Positions 1 to 4,584 of a DNA stretch of 6,137 bases are shown one piece after another. This stretch comes from an uncultured Bacilli bacterium (GTDB lineage Bacteria; Bacillota_I; Bacilli_A; RF39; UBA660), in assembly GCA_949025205.1 (NCBI GenBank), contig CARMXJ010000062.1, positions 1 through 6,137 on the forward strand, given 5' to 3'. Each line of letters begins with the position of its first letter. Position 1 is the stretch's first letter. The translations under genes were made by a program, and so were the position numbers. The notes under the pieces are model-generated. The model was given only the letters and a program-made list of their open reading frames with translations. It did not search any database and was not told where the DNA came from.

Positions 1-24
1 ATGATACCATTTTTTTCTTATATT

Positions 25-252
25 TTAAATAAAACCTTTCCGGACAGGTCTATTAAGAAGATAATATACTTTTTTCCCATTTTTTTCTAAAACAGTACCT
101 TCTACTTCGATAACATCAGATGCGCTTACCTTTGTTCCTAGCTCACGAACAATTTTATCGTTTACTTTTACTTTTCCATTTACAATTAGTTCTTCTGCTT
201 TTCTTCTAGAAGTAAAACCACTGTTTGCAATTACTTTTTGTAGTCTTTCCAT
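25..252 (-). pseudogene. Truncated RluB-like 23S rRNA pseudouridine synthase: S4 domain only
   Basis: The 75-residue product begins MERLQKVIANSGFTSRRKAEEL, the S4 RNA-binding domain opening of RluB/RsuA-type synthases, and continues through GKVKVN, LGTKVS and IEVEG to the linker YYLLNRP (about residues 64-70). In the family this point leads into the KPRG motif and a catalytic domain, giving about 230-240 residues. Here a stop comes five residues after NRP (VRKGFI), and neither other forward frame of the remaining bases resembles the synthase. The catalytic Asp motif is therefore absent. The start is secure: AGGAGG overlaps the stop codon of the upstream synthase gene, 9 bases separate the genes, and they should be co-transcribed. 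Possible explanations are a decayed gene, an assembly error near the window edge, or a stand-alone S4 RNA-binding protein. I favour decay or frameshift. Confidence 0.65.
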
Positions 253-261
253 AATATCCTC

Positions 262-951
262 CTAATCTTCTACTTTCTCGTACACATCTAGTTCATTTTT
301 AAATAACAATTTAAACTCTTTTGGAATTCTTGCAGACCATTTATATTCTTTTTTATTTATTTTTAAACCTAAAATAGATGCATGAAGTCCTAATCTTCCT
401 AAAGGATTTTTTTTACCTCCATATTTCTTATCTCCCACAATAGGATATCCCAAATCACTAAAACCTACTCGAATTTGGTTTTTCTTTCCAGTTTCAATTT
501 GAATACGTAATAGGGAATACGCTTTTGTACTTGCAAGAGATTCATAATGCGTAATAGCAAGACTTCCTTTTTTAGAATCAGTGGAACGTACTTTTAACGT
601 TTTATCTTCTATTAAATACGATTTTATTGTACCCTTCTTCGTTTTTACATTTCCTTCTACGATTGCCAAATACTCTCTTATATAAGCTACACTATTCCAA
701 TTTTCTTGTAGCTCTCTTTTTACTTTTTCACTTTTTGCAAAAACAACAATGCCAGAAGTATCTTTATCCAAGCGATGCACTATAAATATTTTATTTTTGG
801 GATTTTGTTTTTTAACATATTCCCTTGCTTGATGATAAAGCGTTTTAAACATTTCTTTTTCTGTAGCAATTGTTAGTAGTCCCGCAGGTTTATTAATAAC
901 TAAAAGCTCTTTATCTTCATAAATAATATCCATTTTTTTATTTTTACTCAT
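262..951 (-). CDS. RluA-family RNA pseudouridine synthase without S4 domain
   Basis: Isomerises uridine to pseudouridine in rRNA or tRNA. With the start chosen here the protein has 229 residues, close to the short S4-less RluA enzymes and shorter than RluC/RluD proteins (about 300). Visible motifs are VINKPAGL (18-25); HRLDKDTSG (59-67), with the catalytic Asp at residue 62; TGKKNQIRV (154-162); GDKKYGG (173-179); and LGLHA (187-191). The reading frame stays open 37 codons further upstream, but that extension has no ribosome site and runs through the opposing peptide promoter. The chosen ATG is preceded by AGGAG at 8 bases. The gene diverges from the first peptide module, whose repeated element contributes the bases of this ribosome site. 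It is followed by the truncated RluB-like gene in one transcript. The RNA target cannot be told from sequence. Confidence 0.9.
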   Translation of the reverse strand: MSKNKKMDIIYEDKELLVINKPAGLLTIATEKEMFKTLYHQAREYVKKQNPKNKIFIVHRLDKDTSGIVVFAKSEKVKRELQENWNSVAYIREYLAIVEGNVKTKKGTIKSYLIEDKTLKVRSTDSKKGSLAITHYESLASTKAYSLLRIQIETGKKNQIRVGFSDLGYPIVGDKKYGGKKNPLGRLGLHASILGLKINKKEYKWSARIPKEFKLLFKNELDVYEKVED

Positions 952-974
952 ACATACTCCTGTTTTTACTAAAA

Positions 975-1019
975 TTAACGATACAGCGTTAACAAAATTT
1001 TTTATATTTATTGTATAAT
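975..1019 (+). promoter_or_regulatory. Peptide 1 promoter with palindromic operator
   Basis: The palindrome TTAACGATACAGCGTTAA (975-992) has perfect 6-base arms and overlaps a -35-like TTAACA (989-994). A consensus TATAAT lies at 1014-1019. The spacer is 19 bases, longer than ideal; an alternative -35 AACAAA with 17 is poorer. Transcription should start near 1026. A weak -35 with a palindrome across it suggests control by a DNA-binding protein. The site resembles neither a canonical Bacillus LexA box nor a cop box, so the regulator is unknown. It also lies in the leader region of the divergent synthase gene. Confidence 0.65.
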
Positions 1020-1050
1020 TTCTATAGGAACATTTAATAGTTGGGTGATT

Positions 1051-1076
1051 GCCAAACTTCATTAAAGAAGGGAGGC
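1051..1076 (+). promoter_or_regulatory. Shine-Dalgarno hairpin of peptide 1
   Basis: GCC (1051-1053) pairs with GGC (1074-1076), and CTTC (1057-1060) with GAAG (1067-1070), leaving a 3x3 internal loop and a 6-base loop. The strong ribosome site GGGAGG (1070-1075) sits in the 3' strand, so folding would hide it. Copy 2 forms the same two-stem shape with different bases, which supports a real structure. The 7-mer CAAACTT (1053-1059) recurs at 1263-1269, so the antisense RNA 5' end could pair here. Confidence 0.6.
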
Positions 1077-1082
1077 GGTAAA

Positions 1083-1166
1083 ATGAACAAGAAAGATTTT
1101 CTTATCTTTTCTCTAGTAATTCTTATCTTCTTATTAGTATTATTACTATTTATAGTTTTAATATAA
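1083..1166 (+). CDS. 27-residue hydrophobic membrane peptide, probable type I toxin (copy 1)
   Basis: The peptide starts MNKKDFLIFSL and then is almost entirely Ile, Leu, Val and Phe. It has a charged N-terminus (KKD, residues 3-5) and one membrane segment of about 21 residues (6-27). It is identical to the copy 2 peptide at 15 of 27 positions, including KKDFLI and IFLL. The start has GGGAGG 7 bases upstream. Size, composition, structured leader and a convergent antisense RNA over its 3' end fit type I toxins, which depolarise or damage the membrane when over-produced. It does not match the Fst, TxpA/BsrG or holin-like toxin patterns I know. A small membrane regulatory peptide is an alternative. 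That it is a real gene is well supported by the paralogue; toxicity is inference. Confidence 0.75.
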   Translation: MNKKDFLIFSLVILIFLLVLLLFIVLI

Positions 1167-1200
1167 AGAAAATCACCTAACTCAGCATTGAATTAGGTGA
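1165..1200 (-). terminator. Intrinsic terminator of antisense RNA 1
   Basis: Stem TCACCTAA/TTAGGTGA (8 pairs; plus-strand 1173-1180 with 1193-1200). After one mismatch it continues as TCA/TGA closing a four-base loop. On the minus strand it is followed by TTTTCTTT. The plus strand has no T-run after it, so it stops only the antisense RNA. One arm also pairs with the peptide mRNA leader. Confidence 0.75.
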
Positions 1201-1216
1201 ACCATATTCTTATGGC

Positions 1217-1259
1217 AACACTCAACACTGCAATATTGAATGTTCCTCATTTTTATTTT
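1217..1259 (+). terminator. Probable 3' end hairpin of peptide 1 mRNA
   Basis: AACACTCAA (1217-1225) and TTGAATGTT (1236-1244) form a stem with one C-A mismatch, followed after a few bases by TTTTTATTTT (1250-1259). The stem is separated from the T-run, so it is a weak terminator. The descending arm is complementary to the mRNA 5' end, so 3' trimming would release the leader. Confidence 0.45.
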
Positions 1260-1282
1260 ATGCAAACTTTCTTGCTAAATAC

Positions 1283-1311
1283 ATAATAGCATAAAACTGT
1301 ATTCTTGACAA
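1283..1311 (-). promoter_or_regulatory. Antisense RNA 1 promoter
   Basis: On the minus strand, -35 TTGTCA (1311-1306), an exact 17-base spacer and -10 TATTAT (1288-1283), with an extended -10 TG one base before it. This is a stronger promoter than that of the peptide, as expected for an antitoxin RNA. Start of transcription is predicted near 1276. Confidence 0.75.
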
Positions 1312-1339
1312 GTTAGCTATTTCCTATTTTTCCTAAAAA

Positions 1340-1383
1340 TAACGATACATCGTTAATAATTCTCAATATCTATATAGTATAAT
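1340..1383 (+). promoter_or_regulatory. Peptide 2 promoter with palindromic operator
   Basis: TAACGATACATCGTTA (1340-1355) has perfect 7-base arms around AC. It overlaps -35-like TTAATA (1353-1358), and consensus TATAAT is at 1378-1383 with a 19-base spacer. Palindrome centre to -10 is 30 bases, the same as in copy 1. The two sites share TAACGATACA and CGTTAA and differ at one inner base. Transcription should start near 1390. Confidence 0.65.
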
Positions 1384-1416
1384 ACTAGTAGGGAATATTT
1401 TAACAGTCGAGTGCTT

Positions 1417-1440
1417 GCCAACTTTCGTGAGAAAGAAGGC
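1417..1440 (+). promoter_or_regulatory. Shine-Dalgarno hairpin of peptide 2
   Basis: GCC (1417-1419) pairs with GGC (1438-1440) across a symmetrical AA/AA internal loop, and CTTTC (1422-1426) pairs with GAAAG (1431-1435) across a GTGA (GNRA-type) tetraloop. The ribosome site AAGG (1436-1439) is inside it. The inner stem differs from copy 1 in sequence and length but keeps pairing. Confidence 0.65.
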
Positions 1441-1447
1441 TGATGAT

Positions 1448-1531
1448 ATGTATAAGAAAGACTTTTTGATTCTTTTTCTTATCCTAATTATCTTCTTACT
1501 CATAGCCTTACTTTTTACTTTAATAAAGTAG
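1448..1531 (+). CDS. 27-residue hydrophobic membrane peptide, probable type I toxin (copy 2)
   Basis: The peptide begins MYKKDFLILFL, is a single hydrophobic segment from residue 6, and ends in Lys. Length and KKDFLI start match copy 1, and conserved changes elsewhere are Ile/Leu/Val swaps. The ribosome site (GAAGG, 8 bases upstream) is weaker than in copy 1 and lies within the leader hairpin. A second ATG 5 bases upstream is in another frame and is ignored. As with copy 1, a membrane-acting toxin held down by the convergent RNA is the best reading; its function is not demonstrated. Confidence 0.75.
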   Translation: MYKKDFLILFLILIIFLLIALLFTLIK

Positions 1532-1542
1532 TAGTCTATAAT

Positions 1543-1584
1543 AAGAGAAAAGCACTCAATTTACATTCAGTAGATTAAGTGCTT
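1543..1584 (-). terminator. Intrinsic terminator of antisense RNA 2
   Basis: On the minus strand, stem AAGCACT/AGTGCTT (plus-strand 1578-1584 with 1550-1556) is followed by TTCTCTT. Placed as in copy 1, just after the peptide stop codon, but with a different stem sequence and longer loop. Confidence 0.65.
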
Positions 1585-1602
1585 ACACAAATTAGTGGCG
1601 AG

Positions 1603-1642
1603 TACTCAACATTGGAGTGTTAAGTATTCCCTTTTTTATTTT
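1603..1642 (+). terminator. Probable 3' end hairpin of peptide 2 mRNA
   Basis: TACTCAACA (1603-1611) and TGTTAAGTA (1618-1626) form a stem with one C-A mismatch, followed by TTCCC and then TTTTTTATTTT (1632-1642). Its descending arm through CCC (1618-1631) is complementary to the mRNA 5' end. Confidence 0.45.
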
Positions 1643-1665
1643 ATGCAAGTTTCCTTGACATATTC

Positions 1666-1694
1666 ATACTAACATAAAATGCAGAAGATAGCAA
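1666..1694 (-). promoter_or_regulatory. Antisense RNA 2 promoter
   Basis: On the minus strand, -35 TTGCTA (1694-1689), 17-base spacer, -10 TAGTAT (1671-1666) and an extended -10 TG. It shares TTTTATG followed by the -10 with the copy 1 antisense promoter. Start predicted near 1659. Confidence 0.65.
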
Positions 1695-1732
1695 ATTCTA
1701 ATTTAGTATATATTTTATATAAATCATTCTTA

Positions 1733-2464
1733 TTATTTTTCATTTTTTTCTTTTATTAATCTAGGGATTTCTCCATTTAAAACACTTAATAGATCTTCTA
1801 AATCATCTTCGGTAATATAATTCTCTGGATACAATTCTCCTAAAACAAAACTTACATATTCACATGAAATTTTAAATTGTGGTTTAACATTATATTGAAT
1901 AGTTGTTTGTTGGGTTGGTACATCAAAAGAATAATATTCTGTATAAACTTCATCTGAAATCGTAGAAGAAAAAGTTTTAATATCTCCCCAACAGATTAAT
2001 TGTGCATCTCTATTAGAAGGTGCTTTATCAAAGACATCTATCAATGTTGTATGAATATAAAACTTATTATTAGAATCAAATATATCAGTATATACTGTAG
2101 TAATTATAATCGGCTTTTGTAAATATTTAGATGAATCACTATTCATATAATTTTCTGAAGGAGTGTTTTTAAACAAGGATTCAACACTTTCTGAAGAAAC
2201 CTTTTCTTCTACTTCAGTGTATATATCATTTGCAACACAAAAATAATATTTACTTTCATTATCATTTTCTACTTTTATAAATTGAAAACGATAAGAAGAC
2301 AAATCCAAAAGATTAATATCTTCATCTATTTGATGTTCATTTCTATATTCTTGCTCTGTCGGCTTTTGTTCTGCAGCCTTTGCATTAGCAGTATTCGAGC
2401 TTAAAAGAACGACAGCTGACAATGCAATTAAAGACTCTCTTAAAATAAATTTCTTTTTCGTCAT
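1733..2464 (-). CDS. Secreted protein of unknown function
   Basis: I recognise no family. From the chosen start the protein has 243 residues. The N-terminus is a clear signal peptide: MTKKK, a hydrophobic core (about 11-23: SLIALSAVVLLSS), then ANAKA with likely cleavage near residues 28-31. There is no lipobox, LPxTG or other anchor, so release from the cell is likely. The mature part is acidic, rich in Tyr, Ser, Asp and Glu, with three Cys (in YYFC, LICW and ISCEY). The frame is open 12 codons further upstream, but that ATG lies inside the promoter (TTGACA/TATTAT), while the chosen ATG has AAGGAAG 9 bases upstream. It is a single-gene unit. No terminator is visible after the stop codon, so its transcript could run into the antisense strand of peptide module 2. 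Confidence 0.75.
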   Translation of the reverse strand: MTKKKFILRESLIALSAVVLLSSNTANAKAAEQKPTEQEYRNEHQIDEDINLLDLSSYRFQFIKVENDNESKYYFCVANDIYTEVEEKVSSESVESLFKNTPSENYMNSDSSKYLQKPIIITTVYTDIFDSNNKFYIHTTLIDVFDKAPSNRDAQLICWGDIKTFSSTISDEVYTEYYSFDVPTQQTTIQYNVKPQFKISCEYVSFVLGELYPENYITEDDLEDLLSVLNGEIPRLIKEKNEK

Positions 2465-2491
2465 ATAATAATACTTCCTTTTTTTCGCAAT

Positions 2492-2521
2492 ATAATACAT
2501 GAGCTCATATTACTTTGTCAA
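2492..2521 (-). promoter_or_regulatory. Promoter of the secreted-protein gene
   Basis: On the minus strand a consensus -35 TTGACA (2521-2516), 18-base spacer and -10 TATTAT (2497-2492). The spacer contains the perfect 10-base palindrome ATGAGCTCAT (2499-2508), a possible but unproven operator. This promoter decides the start codon of the gene downstream. Confidence 0.65.
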
Positions 2522-2570
2522 GCAACTATCTCTCAGAGCAAAATGTATTAGAAAGACGAAATTCTTTATT

Positions 2571-3302
2571 TTAAATATTTCTTGTTTCTTCTGGATTGTG
2601 AATCTCCTTTTTGGTTACTAAAATATTTTTCATTGATTTTAATTTTTCTTTTAAACTCCTTTTTGAATTTAAAGTTTTTTGTTTTTCAATAGCTCTTCCA
2701 AAATAAACAAAATTCCAAGATGCAGTACAATAATTTCCAACTGCATTTTTTCTTTCAGCAAAACCAAAATCATTAAAATTCTCTATTTGGATAGTTAAGT
2801 CATTATTTGGAATTCCTCGAGTTTCCGAATCAAACCAATAGCTTACAATTCGTTGTTTCCGGTTTAAAGATAAAGAATACCTTTCTTCCACAATTTCTCC
2901 ATCAAAATGATTTTCTTCTTTTTGTTTTTCTGCTATTTTCCGAACAACTATAGCATTATCTTCCACTGAAATATAACTTTTTCTAATAAAGGATTTATAT
3001 TTATCATTTTCTTCTAAAAAAATATTACCCCTATAAAAACTATTCTTAGAAGGAGGAATTTTTGGAGTAGGAGTATCCGAATACCAAACATTTCCACTCT
3101 CTAAAATTCTAAAGTTATCATTTCCTTTCTTTAATTTTTCAACACATCCATTTGCATTAATATCCATCCCTTTAATAAAATCATCACCTAGAAATTCTAT
3201 TATTGACAAATAAATACCTGTTTTATTTTCCAAAAACGTAATGACATTATGATTTACTCCAGCTAATGTTAAATAATTTCGAATCGTTAGTTTATCATTC
3301 AT
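2571..3302 (-). CDS. Hypothetical protein, last gene of the operon
   Basis: The 243-residue product matches no family I know. There is no signal peptide or membrane segment, so it is probably cytoplasmic. The first 60 residues are mixed, with LGDDFIKGMDINANG (about 38-52). The middle is aromatic-rich (NVWYSD, IVSYWFDSE, ASWNFVYFGRA). The last 40 residues are strongly basic (KQKTLNSKRSLKEKLKSMKN), which could mediate nucleic-acid or membrane contact. It begins 22 bases after the stop of the PLP-enzyme gene, with GGGAG 11 bases before the ATG, and I see no terminator in the gap, so co-transcription is likely. A separate promoter in the gap is not evident. No convincing terminator follows it either. 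Confidence 0.65.
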   Translation of the reverse strand: MNDKLTIRNYLTLAGVNHNVITFLENKTGIYLSIIEFLGDDFIKGMDINANGCVEKLKKGNDNFRILESGNVWYSDTPTPKIPPSKNSFYRGNIFLEENDKYKSFIRKSYISVEDNAIVVRKIAEKQKEENHFDGEIVEERYSLSLNRKQRIVSYWFDSETRGIPNNDLTIQIENFNDFGFAERKNAVGNYCTASWNFVYFGRAIEKQKTLNSKRSLKEKLKSMKNILVTKKEIHNPEETRNI

Positions 3303-3324
3303 CTATTATTCCACTCCCATATTT

Positions 3325-4584
3325 TCATTCTTTTTCTAATAAATTATCTACCGCTTTTAACACGCCAAGTTTGCCATATTCATAAGTTAATCCCCCTTGT
3401 TGATAAGCGATAAAAGGCTCTCTTAGGGGTCCATCGCAAGAAAGTTCTATACTACTTCCTTGGGTAAAAGAACCACTCGCCATAATAATCTCATCTTCAT
3501 ATCCTGGCATATCTCCTGGAATGGGTGCAAATGCAGAATCGATTGGAGAACCGGCTTGAATTCCCTGACAGTATGTTATCAAATCTTCTCGGTTATGAAA
3601 GATAATATTTTCTACGATATCTGCTCTTTCTTCATTATATCTAGGTTCAACATCATATCCAAGCTTTTCTAAAATCAAACTTGTAAATATTGCTGTTTTT
3701 AAACTACTGGCAACAACAGAGGGTGCAAAAAATAAGCCTTGTAAAATACTTTTATTAATCCCAAGGGTTGGACCTACTTCACGGCCTTCTCCAGGAAGTG
3801 TTAAACGCTCTCCACATAACTCTATTAAATCTTTTCGTCCTACAATATAAGCACCATTTGGTGCAATTCCTCCTCCTAAATTTTTAATTAGAGAACCCAC
3901 TACGATATCAGCACCCACTTCACTAGGTTCTTTCATTCCTACAAATTCACAATAACAATTATCCACCATCACAATAACTTCTTTATCGATTTCTTTTATA
4001 AAACGAATCACTTTTTCTACACTTTCAATCGAAATACTTTTTCTTGTAGAATATCCTTTACTTCTTTGAATTTCAATAACCTTAACCTTATGTTCCTTTA
4101 AATAAGCCCCAATTTTTTCATAATCAAAATCATCATCTACTAAATCGATTTGGTCATATAAAACGCCAAAAGATTTTAAAGAACTATGATTCTCTTTTAT
4201 TCCAATCACTTCATGAAGTGTATCATAAGGAAGTCCACTAATCGAAAGAAGCAAATCAGAGGGACGTAAAAGGGCAAATAAACAAGTAGACAAAGCATGA
4301 GAACCACTTACCATTTGACTCCTTACAAGAGCATCCTCTGTTTTAAAAATAGTAGCAAATATTTTTTCAATTACCTCTCTACCAACATCGTTATAACCAT
4401 AACCACTAGTTGACCCAAAATGACTTTCATTTACCTCATTTTTTTGAAAAGCACTTAATACTTTCATCGAATTATATTCACATACTTCATCTACTTGTTT
4501 ATAAATATTTTTTAATTCTTCCTCACAAACATTGGCAAGTTTGGCTACTCTTTCACTAATTTCTAACATTTCATATGAATTCAT
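3325..4584 (-). CDS. ynbB: PLP-dependent enzyme of the YnbB / methionine gamma-lyase family
   Basis: A 419-residue fold-type I PLP enzyme of the group annotated as methionine gamma-lyase or aluminium-resistance protein, the family of Bacillus subtilis YnbB (usually 410-430 residues, so this is full length). Visible signatures are HFGSTSGYGYND (55-66); MVSGSHALS (91-99), the likely phosphate-binding region; VMVDNCYCEF (205-214), with Asp208 expected to hold the PLP ring nitrogen; GSLIKNLGGG (230-239), with Lys234 the probable Schiff-base lysine; and GEGREVGP (265-272). The family's natural substrate is poorly established; C-S lyase activity on methionine or a related amino acid is the usual guess. 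The start overlaps the upstream gene's stop (ATGA), and GAGG lies 10 bases before it. Its usual Bacillus neighbours hflX and glnR are absent; here it follows a dehydrogenase and an orphan. Confidence 0.9.
   Translation of the reverse strand: MNSYEMLEISERVAKLANVCEEELKNIYKQVDEVCEYNSMKVLSAFQKNEVNESHFGSTSGYGYNDVGREVIEKIFATIFKTEDALVRSQMVSGSHALSTCLFALLRPSDLLLSISGLPYDTLHEVIGIKENHSSLKSFGVLYDQIDLVDDDFDYEKIGAYLKEHKVKVIEIQRSKGYSTRKSISIESVEKVIRFIKEIDKEVIVMVDNCYCEFVGMKEPSEVGADIVVGSLIKNLGGGIAPNGAYIVGRKDLIELCGERLTLPGEGREVGPTLGINKSILQGLFFAPSVVASSLKTAIFTSLILEKLGYDVEPRYNEERADIVENIIFHNREDLITYCQGIQAGSPIDSAFAPIPGDMPGYEDEIIMASGSFTQGSSIELSCDGPLREPFIAYQQGGLTYEYGKLGVLKAVDNLLEKE

Larger units (their letters stand above)
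1165..1276 (-). ncRNA. Antisense RNA 1, probable type I antitoxin (about 112 nt)
   Basis: It runs from a strong minus-strand promoter to an intrinsic terminator that touches the peptide stop codon, and is complementary to the whole peptide 1 mRNA 3' region. On the minus strand it folds as a 5' stem-loop GCAA/TTGC (1275-1262). Next come a 9-base-pair stem AACATTCAA/TTGAGTGTT (1244-1236 with 1225-1217, one U-G pair), a CCATA/TATGG hairpin (1215-1202), and the terminator stem (1200-1173). The second stem is unbroken only on this strand: the U-G pair becomes C-A on the plus strand. No open reading frame of note lies within it. Ends are predicted. Confidence 0.7.
957..1311. repeat. Peptide/antisense RNA module, tandem copy 1
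   Basis: This is the first of two tandem diverged copies (the second is 1321-1694). In order it holds a T-rich element (957-974), a palindrome (975-992), a plus-strand promoter, a structured leader, a 27-codon gene (1083-1166), a 3' region that is the template of a minus-strand RNA, and that RNA's promoter (1283-1311). The first 24 bases match copy 2 at 20 positions without gaps. Offsets between copies are 364 bases at the palindrome and -10, 365 at the start and stop codons, and about 380 at the antisense promoter. Confidence 0.8.
1543..1659 (-). ncRNA. Antisense RNA 2, probable type I antitoxin (about 117 nt)
   Basis: Same layout as RNA 1. It starts with a 5' stem-loop CAAG-GAAA-CTTG (1657-1646, GNRA-type loop). 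A 9-pair stem TACTTAACA/TGTTGAGTA follows (1626-1618 with 1611-1603), with a single U-G at the fifth pair, exactly where RNA 1 has its U-G. A short hairpin is near 1597-1586, and the terminator stem is 1584-1550. The main stem differs from RNA 1 at several pairs but stays fully paired. It overlaps the peptide 2 mRNA 3' region. Confidence 0.7.
1321..1694. repeat. Peptide/antisense RNA module, tandem copy 2
   Basis: Second copy of the module at 957-1311, with every part in the same order: T-rich element (1321-1339), palindrome, promoter, leader hairpin, 27-codon gene, antisense RNA and its promoter. Base identity is patchy, high at the palindrome, promoters and the TTTTATTTTATGCAA segment and low in the stems. 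This is the pattern left by selection on RNA structure after an old duplication. Confidence 0.8.

Noticed and set aside
952..1062. Upstream extension of the pseudouridine synthase frame (37 extra codons)
   Set aside because: No ribosome site at the far ATG. The extension covers the peptide 1 promoter and leader and encodes nothing family-like, while the internal ATG has AGGAG and leads straight into the conserved domain.
975..1355. LexA (SOS) box at the palindromes
   Set aside because: The Bacillota consensus needs GAAC and GTTC half-sites around four bases; here the arms are TAACG and CGTTA around six. A lineage-specific variant cannot be excluded but is not supported.
957..1694. CRISPR array or insertion sequence as explanation for the repeat
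   Set aside because: Only two diverged copies of about 360 bases, with no short exact repeats, no spacers, no transposase and no terminal inverted repeats.
2465..2500. Upstream start of the secreted-protein gene
   Set aside because: This ATG falls within the promoter spacer and -10 region and has no ribosome site; the internal start gives a normal signal peptide.
2521..2570. Terminator after the last operon gene
   Set aside because: Only AAAGA/TCTTT (5 pairs) is visible and no T-run follows on the minus strand.
3460..3672. 70-codon plus-strand open frame
   Set aside because: It lies entirely within the PLP-enzyme gene on the opposite strand, has no ribosome site, and its product is low-complexity with no recognisable domain.
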